From Spirochaetes bacterium RBG_16_49_21 (GTDB lineage: Bacteria; Spirochaetota; UBA4802; UBA5550), in the NCBI GenBank assembly GCA_001829495.1, contig MIBJ01000046.1:83882-129426 (forward strand): a DNA stretch of 45,545 nucleotides, given 5' to 3'. The position numbers and the translations under genes were made by a program. Shown in pieces: positions 24,004 to 31,249 of the stretch (position 1 is its first letter; each line of letters starts with the position of its first letter). Under the pieces are notes generated by a model that saw only the letters and a list, made by a program, of their open reading frames with translations, did not search any database and had not been told where the DNA came from.

Positions 24004-25266
24004 ATGAAAATTGCACGCTACGGGAAAAACATGACAATCTTCATGATGATCAGCTGGCGGAATATGTGGCGGCAAAAACGCCGCTCCCTCGTGGTCATCT
24101 CCTCCATGGCGGTCGGAATTTTCGCCATGATTTTTTCCATCGGTTTCATGAACGGCATGACTGTTCAGATGGTTGAAAACACCATCAATACGACTCTGGG
24201 CCATATCGCCATTCATGAGCGGGGATATCAGAAAAACATGAAATTGAAGTACAACTTCTTCCCCGAAGAGCGGTATTACCGGGCCCTGGAGAGGAGCAAT
24301 CTGATCAAAGGGTTCACTCCCCGGGTGAAAATCAAGGGGATGATCAGCTCGAGCGAGACCTCCCGCGGCATCATGCTCATGGGCATCGACCCGGAGAGGG
24401 AAAAAACGGTCTCCTCTATATATCATTACACAATAAAGGAACGGGGGAGCCGGTATCTTTCGGATGCCTCCTCCGACGAAATTCTCATTTCAAAATACCT
24501 TGCTGAAAAACTGGAGCTTGAAGTCGGCGACCGCGCGGTTTTCAGGATCGTGGATGAAAATAAGGAGATGACCGGATTCGCGATGCGGATTGCCGGCCTG
24601 TTTGAATCGCCGGTTGAGGCATTCGACTCCTCCGTCGTGATTGCCGGCATCAAGCGCCTTCAGAAATTGTCCGGCCTCGGGGACAACGTGTCCGAGATCA
24701 GCGTGCGTACGAAGAACAAGAACGCGGTCGATGCGGCGAAAGAGTATCTCATTCGGGCGATCCCGGACTCGCACCGGGAGATTCTTTCATGGAAGGACAT
24801 GGAGCCGAGCCTGATCGGTTATATCGAGCTCCAGGATAAGATGATATATATTTTCTTCATGATCATGTTCATCACGGTCGTCTTCTCCATAGCGAACACC
24901 CTCATCATGTCGATCATGGAGCGGTTTCACGAGCTGGGCGTAATGAAGTGCATCGGAACGCGGCCGTCGCACATTTTCTTCATGGTCGTGTTCGAGGCGG
25001 TCAACCTGGGCATGGTCGGCCTCGTCGCCGGATTGGTCATAACGGTCCCCCTGGTGCTCGTGCTGGGGGTCACCGGTATCGATTTTTCATTCGCCATCGA
25101 CGCCATGCGCAAATGGAGAATCGGCACCATGGTATATCCCCTCATATTCATGAAAGACATCATAGCCGCCACCGTCACTGTGCTCATCACTACGGTCGTG
25201 GCTTCCCTATATCCGGCAGGAAAGGCGTCCCGGATCAAGCCCCTCGAGGCACTTCATTTTATTTAA
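24004..25266 (+). CDS. ABC transporter permease, FtsX/LolC-MacB type (second subunit)
   Basis: A 420-residue paralogue of the preceding permease with the same order of parts: an amphipathic start, ISWRNMWRQKRRSLVVISSMAVG entering the first membrane segment (about 25-45), a periplasmic core with LGHIAIHERGYQKNMK and ISKYLAEKLELEVGDRAV, and three C-terminal membrane segments. The coupling region is MKCIGTRPSHIFFMVVFEAV, and the end is GKASRIKPLEALHFI. Start ATG 24004 follows GTAAGGGGGG; the gap to the first permease is 9 bp. Two diverged permease genes side by side suggest an asymmetric heterodimer, as in LolCE, in contrast to the single permease at 41587. Confidence 0.9.
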   Translation: MKIARYGKNMTIFMMISWRNMWRQKRRSLVVISSMAVGIFAMIFSIGFMNGMTVQMVENTINTTLGHIAIHERGYQKNMKLKYNFFPEERYYRALERSNLIKGFTPRVKIKGMISSSETSRGIMLMGIDPEREKTVSSIYHYTIKERGSRYLSDASSDEILISKYLAEKLELEVGDRAVFRIVDENKEMTGFAMRIAGLFESPVEAFDSSVVIAGIKRLQKLSGLGDNVSEISVRTKNKNAVDAAKEYLIRAIPDSHREILSWKDMEPSLIGYIELQDKMIYIFFMIMFITVVFSIANTLIMSIMERFHELGVMKCIGTRPSHIFFMVVFEAVNLGMVGLVAGLVITVPLVLVLGVTGIDFSFAIDAMRKWRIGTMVYPLIFMKDIIAATVTVLITTVVASLYPAGKASRIKPLEALHFI

Positions 25267-25281
25267 TCAGGAAGGAACGAT

Positions 25282-26022
25282 ATGGCGATCATCAACATAC
25301 AAGACCTGGTCAAAGACTACGACACCAACGGTATAGCCGTACGCGCACTCCGGAATGTCGTTCTCACTGTGGAAAAAGGCGAGTTCACCGCCATAGCCGG
25401 GCCGTCCGGATCGGGCAAAACAACGCTCCTCAATATCATCGGCGGTCTGGACAGCCCCACGAGCGGCACGGTGCATGTGGTGGGGAAAGATCTTGCCGTC
25501 CTGTCACCCAAGGGGCTCTCCGATATGCGCCTTGAGAAAATCGGCTTCATCTTCCAGGCCTATAACCTGATACCGGTCCTCACCGCGCTCGAGAATGTCG
25601 AGTACATCCTTCTGCTCCAGGGCACGGGCAAGGAGGAGCGCCGCGGGCGGGCAATGCGCATTCTGGAAGAAGTCGGTTTAGGAAAGGAGATCAACCGCCG
25701 GCCCAAGGAGCTCTCCGGCGGGCAGCAGCAGCGGGTTGCGGTGGCGCGCGCCATCGTGTCCGAGCCGGAGCTGGTACTGGCCGACGAGCCCACCGCCAAC
25801 CTTGATCAGAAAACAGGTGCGGGTCTGCTGGACCTGATGCACGAGCTGAACCATAGAAAGAATATAACGTTTATCTTCTCCACTCATGACCGCATGGTCA
25901 TGGATTATGCCGAGCGGCTCATCAGCCTCACGGACGGGATAATCGTTTCTGACGAGAAAAAAAAGAGCAGAAGGGAAGGCGCAGTTATAACGAAACCCAA
26001 AAAAATGAAAAGCAAACGATGA
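25282..26022 (+). CDS. ABC transporter ATPase, LolD/MacB type
   Basis: A 246-residue ATPase: Walker A GPSGSGKTTLL (about 39-49), Q-loop FIFQAYNLIPVLTALENVEY, signature LSGGQQQR, Walker [13 protein letters not shown] and switch STHDRMV with the H-loop His. The QxYNL..LTALENV segment and the overall length are those of LolD-type enzymes serving FtsX-fold permeases. The C-terminus has a Lys-rich extension (KKKSRREGAVITKPKKMKSKR). Start ATG 25282, 15 bp after the second permease. Its stop overlaps the barrel gene's start by 4 bp (ATGA), so the outer-membrane protein is translationally coupled to the transporter. Confidence 0.93.
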   Translation: MAIINIQDLVKDYDTNGIAVRALRNVVLTVEKGEFTAIAGPSGSGKTTLLNIIGGLDSPTSGTVHVVGKDLAVLSPKGLSDMRLEKIGFIFQAYNLIPVLTALENVEYILLLQGTGKEERRGRAMRILEEVGLGKEINRRPKELSGGQQQRVAVARAIVSEPELVLADEPTANLDQKTGAGLLDLMHELNHRKNITFIFSTHDRMVMDYAERLISLTDGIIVSDEKKKSRREGAVITKPKKMKSKR

Positions 26023-27458
26023 TGCATGCTATGAAACAGATCTGCAGTAAAACGGGACTGCGGGCCCTGCTGCTCTGCATCGCCGTGTCGGCTCCTTCCC
26101 GTCTCTCCTACGCCCAGGAAAAAGAAAAAGAGCCGGTGCCGGGCGATTCGAAGGAAATCATCAAGATGGATACGGAAGGGGAGGACGAGGAGAGCTTGCT
26201 TGAAAAAAAGGGGCCCCGATTCAAATTCAAGGGCCAGGTAAAAAATCTCTATCTGTTTCACCGGAGCGATAATTACGTGGCGCAAAATCCCCTGATCACG
26301 TCGTCCAAGAACCTGTCCTCGGACCTTACCCGCGTGCGGCTGTCCCCCGAATTCCTTTACCGCGATATTGTAACAGTCAAAGTGGATTACGACAACGAGT
26401 TGATCCTGAGCAACTACGGCAAAAGCGCGTATTTTAAAAGCTACTGGCGCCCGAACCAGTATAACGATCTTCTCCATCTGGCCTGGGAGCCCTACCGCGG
26501 CGATATCGCGTACTGGCGCACCAAGATCCACCGGGCTTACGCGAAGGTAAGCGTTGATTATTTCACCGCGACCGTGGGGAGGCAGCAGATACGCTTCGGG
26601 AGCGGCAAGCTCTGGAATCCCCTCGACATCCTGAATCCGATTTCGCCGACCTTCGTGGAGGGGGGAGACGAGCAGAAGGGCACCGACGCCGTCAGACTCG
26701 ATTTCTTTCCGGATGAAAAAACGGAAATAACCCTCGTGTACGACATGAAGAAAAGCAATAACGACATCCGGCATTTCAACATGCAGGACTGCAACTATAT
26801 CGTGCGCGCGAAAACGTCTATTAAAGATACCGATATCGCTATTCTGGGGGGATACGTTTCACGGCGCGGCGTCGCGGGATTCGACTTTGCCGCCATACTG
26901 TTCAAAGGAATGCTCCGGGGAAGCATGATTGTTTCCCCGGCCGGCGAGAAATATGCACCGGCCGGAGATCCCTGGCGTTTATTGAGATTTCTGATCCCCG
27001 GTAAAGACGGGGACGAATCGGTTTTTTTCGAGGCGAATGCCGGATACGAATATACCTTCAAAAACGGCGTATATTTCCTGGTTGAATATTTTTATAATCA
27101 GAAAGGAATCAATTACAACAAGAGCCTGAAAATGGCCTTCATGGCTGCTCAATTCAATGCAATGAACCAGAAGACGTATCTGCACCTGGCAAACCAGTTT
27201 CCTACCCTAAACCAGCACTACGGGGGGCTTGCCCTCGGTTATGATTTTCATCCCCTGGTGAGGGGCGAGCTCTTCTGTATCGGCGACATCCAGGGCCGGG
27301 CAATATTCTGGGCCCCCGCGCTGAAGGTCAACGCGCTTGAAAATCTTGACTTAACGGTCGGGATATTGGGGGCCTTCAGTATAAACAATAAAGCCTCCGA
27401 CTTCGTAGAATTCAGAAAGAACTACCTGTTTTATGCGTCCGGAAGCTATGTATTTTAA
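26019..27458 (+). CDS. Outer-membrane beta-barrel protein of the Lol-like export operon
   Basis: A 479-residue secreted protein. The N-terminus is a signal peptide (LRALLLCIAVSAPSRLSYAQE), followed by an acidic linker (residues 30-60) and a barrel made of alternating amphipathic strands. It ends GSYVF, and the final Phe is the usual insertion signal for outer-membrane barrels. VGRQQIRFGSGKLWNPLDIL with NPISPTF resembles DUF1302/alginate-porin-like proteins. It is not a TolC-type trimeric duct; no long coiled-coil helices are seen. ATG codons at 26019, 26022 and 26031 could all start it; I chose 26019 for the ATGA overlap with the ATPase. Position as last gene of a TetR-LolA-permease-ATPase operon suggests it is the outer-membrane exit or acceptor for the exported hydrophobic cargo. 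Confidence 0.8.
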   Translation: MMHAMKQICSKTGLRALLLCIAVSAPSRLSYAQEKEKEPVPGDSKEIIKMDTEGEDEESLLEKKGPRFKFKGQVKNLYLFHRSDNYVAQNPLITSSKNLSSDLTRVRLSPEFLYRDIVTVKVDYDNELILSNYGKSAYFKSYWRPNQYNDLLHLAWEPYRGDIAYWRTKIHRAYAKVSVDYFTATVGRQQIRFGSGKLWNPLDILNPISPTFVEGGDEQKGTDAVRLDFFPDEKTEITLVYDMKKSNNDIRHFNMQDCNYIVRAKTSIKDTDIAILGGYVSRRGVAGFDFAAILFKGMLRGSMIVSPAGEKYAPAGDPWRLLRFLIPGKDGDESVFFEANAGYEYTFKNGVYFLVEYFYNQKGINYNKSLKMAFMAAQFNAMNQKTYLHLANQFPTLNQHYGGLALGYDFHPLVRGELFCIGDIQGRAIFWAPALKVNALENLDLTVGILGAFSINNKASDFVEFRKNYLFYASGSYVF

Positions 27459-27577
27459 ATGATGCCGTGCATCAGATAATGGTAGACAGAAAATTTCACT
27501 TTAGATAAAATCGTGCGGTGTAAAACAATTTTGCATATTTGACTTGTTGCGAAGATTAGCCGGGTACGAATTTCGTC

Positions 27578-28531
27578 ATGAGAGCTGCACGGATCGTTTC
27601 ACCGAAAAAAATCGAGGTTTTCAAGGAAAGCATTCCGGGGATCAATGACGGCCGGGTGCTCGTGAGGCTCCTGAGGGCCGTTATCTGCGGCTCGGATCTT
27701 CCCTATTTTTCCGCCAGCTATGCTGCATCTTCCTACCCCTTTCCCTTCGGCTACCCGGGCCATGAGTGTCTCGGGGTCGTCGAAAAATCGGGAAGCAGTG
27801 GATTTAATAAGGGCGACATGGTCATGTATTATCCGCCCGCGCTCGACGGCTTCAAAGAGTACCATGCCGCGGGCCCGGACAGGCTTCAGAAGCTCCCCCC
27901 TGATGGGGACCTGAATATTCTTGTCATGACCCAGATCCTGGGCGCGGTGTCGCATTGCGCTTTCAGGATCGACAGGCCTTATAATAAAAACGTGGTCATT
28001 ATGGGACAGGGGCCGGTCGGGCTTCTGTTTACGGCGCTCATGAAAAATTTCGGCGCCCGCACCATTATAGCCGCTGATCCGCTCGGCTACCGGCTTGAGA
28101 AGGCCCGTACCATGGGAGCGGACGTGGTTGTCAATCCCGGAGAGCAGGACGTTGAGAAGATAGTTGCCGAGGCGACGGACGGGGTCATGGCGGACATCGT
28201 CATCGACGCCTTTGGCCAGGACCCCCGCGTCATCAACCGCTGTTTCAATCTGGCCCGGCATAACGGCCAGATCGCTTTTTTCGGAATCTGCCTTGAAGAG
28301 GCGCCGGGCCTCAACTTCAACACCTTTTTCAGAAAGGAGCTCCGCATGATCGCATCGGTCGGGCCCGATCTGTCGATCGATTATCCCTTTGCTCTTGATA
28401 TGATCCTGCGCGGGGCGATCGACATCGCCCCCCTGATCACCCACGTGATACCCTTCGAGCGGATACAGAAAGGCTTTGAAACGGCGGTGAGCCGGGAGGA
28501 GAATGTCATCAAGGTCATTTTGACGTTCTGA
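27578..28531 (+). CDS. Zinc-type medium-chain alcohol dehydrogenase without structural-zinc lobe
   Basis: A 317-residue MDR enzyme. Catalytic-zinc motifs are present: VICGSDLP with Cys37 and PGHECLG with His62-Glu63. The dinucleotide-binding motif is MGQGPVGLLFTALMKNFGA near residue 145, followed by AADPLGYRLEKARTMGAD. The usual four-cysteine structural-zinc loop after the GHE motif is absent; the region reads KGDMVMYYPPALDGFKEYHA instead, and the protein is about 30 residues shorter than standard. Sorbitol- or threonine-dehydrogenase-like relatives include such short forms. The substrate is unknown. The start ATG at 27578 lacks a clear ribosome site and no better one exists. It stands 119 bp after the export operon, in the same direction. 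Confidence 0.85.
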   Translation: MRAARIVSPKKIEVFKESIPGINDGRVLVRLLRAVICGSDLPYFSASYAASSYPFPFGYPGHECLGVVEKSGSSGFNKGDMVMYYPPALDGFKEYHAAGPDRLQKLPPDGDLNILVMTQILGAVSHCAFRIDRPYNKNVVIMGQGPVGLLFTALMKNFGARTIIAADPLGYRLEKARTMGADVVVNPGEQDVEKIVAEATDGVMADIVIDAFGQDPRVINRCFNLARHNGQIAFFGICLEEAPGLNFNTFFRKELRMIASVGPDLSIDYPFALDMILRGAIDIAPLITHVIPFERIQKGFETAVSREENVIKVILTF

Positions 28532-28648
28532 CCGGGGAGCGGTTCAATATTTGATTTTTTATCGTAATTCCTCGGATTTTTTGTTATTTTGTTCATTCCT
28601 GTTCGTATAGCCTGTTACAGGCATACAATAACGAATGAGGTAAAATCC

Positions 28649-28774
28649 ATGGAAACAACCCTTAATATACGAACTGATATATTAAAAAAGATCACCCGCG
28701 CAGCTCAATATAAAGGAATAACCTGTTGGAGATTCATCTGGGGCTTCCCGCCTAACATGGAAAAGCTTATCTAA
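28649..28774 (+). pseudogene. Truncated ribbon-helix-helix (CopG/Arc-like) protein
   Basis: A 41-residue frame with a good ribosome site (GAGGT, 7 bases before ATG 28649). METTLNIRTDILKKITRAAQ is a typical ribbon (TTLNIR) and first helix of an RHH antitoxin or regulator. The expected second helix (..SRSxLIRxLL..) is missing and replaced by CWRFIWGFPPNMEKLI, which looks like part of another region or protein. I read this as an internal deletion that kept the frame. If made, the peptide should not bind DNA normally. No toxin partner is adjacent. Confidence 0.5.
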
Positions 28775-28929
28775 CATTAACATACCACTTATTAATTCCA
28801 ACACCCCTGCAAGACGTTGACTATTTTGGCTTACGCAACAAGCACGATCTTAAGGAAATACCAGCCAAAACTTGATGATGCCATAAACAGCCATTATATT
28901 GCATTAATATAAGAGTTCATATCAATTAT

Positions 28930-28975
28930 GTATCCCCCGAAGGCGGGGTTGCGCAACCCCGCCTTCGGGGGATAC
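28930..28975. repeat. 46-bp perfect palindrome (GAAGGCGGSGTTGC family, copy 1)
   Basis: The 23-bp arms (28930-28952 and 28953-28975) are exact complements. The core half-site GAAGGCGGGGTTGC is shared with 42858-42891 and 45500-45545. It ends about 8 nt before the AAGGAGG ribosome site of the aldo/keto reductase, so the mRNA leader would carry a very stable hairpin next to the ribosome site. Confidence 0.85.
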
Positions 28976-28994
28976 TTTAATAAGGAGGAAAGTT

Positions 28995-30020
28995 ATGAAA
29001 TACAACCAAATGGGAAAAACCGGGGTGCTGGTTTCCGAGCTGTGCCTGGGAACCATGACCTTCGGCGGCAAGGGCTACTGGGAAGCAATAGGGAAAATGC
29101 AGCAGGATGAGGTGAATCAACTGGTAAAAACTTCCATAGATGAGGGAATTAATTTCATTGACACCGCCAACGGCTATTCCGAGGGGCTATCGGAAACATT
29201 ACTGGGCGCGGCGCTTAAAAAGCTGGGGATATCACGCCAGCAGGTGGTCATTGCCACGAAAGTGCGTTTAAGAATGGGACCGGGTGTCAACCAGGTGGGG
29301 CTTTCCCGGCTCCATATAGCAGATTCCATACATGACAGCCTTGAGCGGCTGGGCCTGTCGCATATAGACCTGCTGTATATACATGGTGTAGACTCCTTCA
29401 CTCCGCTGGAGGAGACGATGCGCGGGCTGGAGGACGCGGTTCGCAGCGGCATGGTGCGGTATCTCGGTATCTCCAATCATCCGGCATGGATGGCGGCCAA
29501 GGCCAACGGCATCGCCGATAAGATGGGATGGAGCGCGTTCTGCGCGCTGCAATACTATTACAGCATAGCGAGCCGCGATGTGGAAAGGGAGATTGTCCCG
29601 ATGGCCGAAAGCGAAGGCCTGGGACTCATGCCGTGGAGCCCGCTCGCCGGCGGCTTTTTGTCGGGCAAGTACACCAGGAAAAAAGAAAAGGCGGGCGACA
29701 GCCGCCGCGATACCTTCGACTTTCCGCCGGTAAACAGGGAAAAGGCATACGACATCATCGATCTGATGGCGGAAATTGGAGGCAAACATAATGCGTCGGT
29801 TGCGCAGGTTGCGATTGCGTGGCTGCTGCAGAAACCGGCGGTAACCAGCGTGATCATCGGCGCCAAAAGGCAGGATCAGCTCGTGGACAATATAAACGCG
29901 ACCAAACTGAGCCTGAGCGAGGATGAGATGAAGAAGCTGGACGCACTGAGCGCCTTGACTCCTGAATACCCGGGCTGGATGGTGGAGCGGCAGATGCAGG
30001 GCCGCCTGCCGCTGCAGTAA
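28995..30020 (+). CDS. Aldo/keto reductase
   Basis: A 341-residue AKR barrel, typical of the YajO/AKR11-13-like bacterial groups. Active-site residues: Asp in NFIDTANGYSEG together with its Tyr, Lys in VVIATKVRL, and His in DLLYIHGVD. The NADPH-binding end reads TSVIIGAKRQDQLVDNI. It reduces aldehydes or ketones with NADPH; substrate not predictable. Start ATG 28995 with AAGGAGG 6 bases before. A perfect 46-bp palindrome ends just ahead of the ribosome site and could affect translation. It converges on the CBM48-like gene with a 65-bp gap and no clear terminator. Confidence 0.93.
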   Translation: MKYNQMGKTGVLVSELCLGTMTFGGKGYWEAIGKMQQDEVNQLVKTSIDEGINFIDTANGYSEGLSETLLGAALKKLGISRQQVVIATKVRLRMGPGVNQVGLSRLHIADSIHDSLERLGLSHIDLLYIHGVDSFTPLEETMRGLEDAVRSGMVRYLGISNHPAWMAAKANGIADKMGWSAFCALQYYYSIASRDVEREIVPMAESEGLGLMPWSPLAGGFLSGKYTRKKEKAGDSRRDTFDFPPVNREKAYDIIDLMAEIGGKHNASVAQVAIAWLLQKPAVTSVIIGAKRQDQLVDNINATKLSLSEDEMKKLDALSALTPEYPGWMVERQMQGRLPLQ

Positions 30021-30085
30021 GCGGCGTAATGTCGCGCATTTCCTTAATTTTCTTTATTGGAAGCTGTTGAAGGGAGATTAGGAAT

Positions 30086-30826
30086 TTATCTCTGCCCTAT
30101 CTCTATTATCGAGCAGATCTCGCCGGTATTGTCTGATCCGGATATGCTGTTGTAATAGTCGGGAACCCAATCGCCGTCGATTACATACTTGTACCGATAA
30201 ACGCCGGGGAAAAGCTTTTTCTGCAGCCGCCATATGCCGTCCCGTCCTTTGGTCAGAAGGTCATTTTCAGGATTCCAGTTGTTGAAATCGCCGACGATTG
30301 AGACAAATCGCGCATGCGGATTGTATATTCTGAATTCAACGCTGTCTTTGCCGCTCACCCGGTAGCTCACCTGTTTTCCTTCGCTTATCCTGAAAGGCTC
30401 CACCAGGGAGATATACGACCCCATGCCGTCGTCCGTCCGTTCCGGGTTCTGCGGATCCATGATCCAGATGTCGTCCACAAGGTACTTGTACCTGATGCTG
30501 TGTTCTCCCGAATCAGCGCTCAGAAAATAATACCATATGCCGGTGTCGCTTCGCATCATCCTCACCGGCTTCCACCCGGAGAAATTCCCGGAAATGTAAA
30601 CCAGTTTTGCTCCCCGGTTCTTATAAGTGAAGAGCACCCCCTGTTCAAGCAGGGCTCCGACCCCGGATGAATGATCGGTGCGTATCATCATCACTTTTTG
30701 AGGTGAATCCGCCTGTTGGATGAACTTCAGACTTTGAAAATAAAATGTTTTCAGTTCATCATTCTTTTCATAATTAAAAGCCAGGAAAAGAATCGGAATG
30801 ATCGATATGAGGGCTTTTACCTTCAT
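30086..30826 (-). CDS. Secreted protein with two tandem CBM48/AMPK-type glycogen-binding-like domains
   Basis: A 246-residue protein with an N-terminal hydrophobic signal (VKALISIIPILFLAF). Two immunoglobulin-like glycan modules follow: residues 60-145 (GVLFTYKNRGAKLVYISGNF, SGWKPVRMMR, RYKYLVDDIWIMDPQNPE) and 155-245 (VEFRIYNPHARFVSIVGDF, NNWNPENDLL, GVYRYKYVIDGDWVPDYYN). The G(D/N)F-(N/S)xW and YRYKYVIDGxWxxD patterns are those of the CBM48/isoamylase-N family. No catalytic domain is attached. An exported two-module binder is unusual, because most CBM48 domains sit on branching or debranching enzymes or kinases in the cytoplasm. Start ATG 30826 with GAGGT 9 bases upstream. Role unknown; binding a periplasmic or surface glucan or acting as a scaffold is conceivable. 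Confidence 0.82.
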   Translation of the reverse strand: MKVKALISIIPILFLAFNYEKNDELKTFYFQSLKFIQQADSPQKVMMIRTDHSSGVGALLEQGVLFTYKNRGAKLVYISGNFSGWKPVRMMRSDTGIWYYFLSADSGEHSIRYKYLVDDIWIMDPQNPERTDDGMGSYISLVEPFRISEGKQVSYRVSGKDSVEFRIYNPHARFVSIVGDFNNWNPENDLLTKGRDGIWRLQKKLFPGVYRYKYVIDGDWVPDYYNSISGSDNTGEICSIIEIGQR

Positions 30827-31249
30827 AAAGCTGTACCTCGGACTCCACTATAGGGCGAATTTGCATCTAGGACAAAAGTCGTCTTACTTGGCCGGATACA
30901 TTACATTAATTTGCTGAAATCAATGAACTTCTTGCAGTCTCTTTATGCTTATATACTCTGAATGCGACATAAGAGGAGTATCTTTTAAGGCGCGCCCGGG
31001 AAAGCTTTATTTTTTCGTTATTCAATTAATAACAAAAGGGGTTCCCGGGTGTACTCATACGGTGATGAGCAATGATCCGGCGCTTCGAGCGGAAGGGACG
31101 GCTCCCCTTCGATAGCGGCTTGTGTTGCGGGTTGAATCCGCACTATGTATTTTAAATATAGACATTGAGTATTATGATGAATTTGTCGATAATTTTACTG
31201 GAAGAAATTATATTAATGTTAGACAGCCCCAGAGAGAATGGTACGGTGA
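30827..31249. other. 423-bp divergent gap before the FlcA-like gene
   Basis: It holds one imperfect hairpin at 30995-31049: outer arms CCCGGGAA/TTCCCGGG and inner arms GTTATT/AATAAC around a CAATT loop. A solitary AGACAGCCCC near 31221 recalls the end of the 7303-7366 element but has no partner. No convincing promoter could be fixed for either divergent gene. Confidence 0.4.

Larger units (their letters stand above)
28532..28994. other. 463-bp gap with a broken small gene and a mobile palindrome
   Basis: It contains a truncated ribbon-helix-helix gene (28649-28774) and a 46-bp palindrome (28930-28975). The frame 28756-28875, ending ..DYFGLRNKHDLKEIPAKT and a stop, reads like coding sequence but has no start, so it may be a second gene remnant. 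Nothing else is seen. Confidence 0.45.

Noticed and set aside
31221..31231. AGACAGCCCC as a partner end of the 7303-7366 element
   Set aside because: It is a single imperfect match without an inverted partner nearby.
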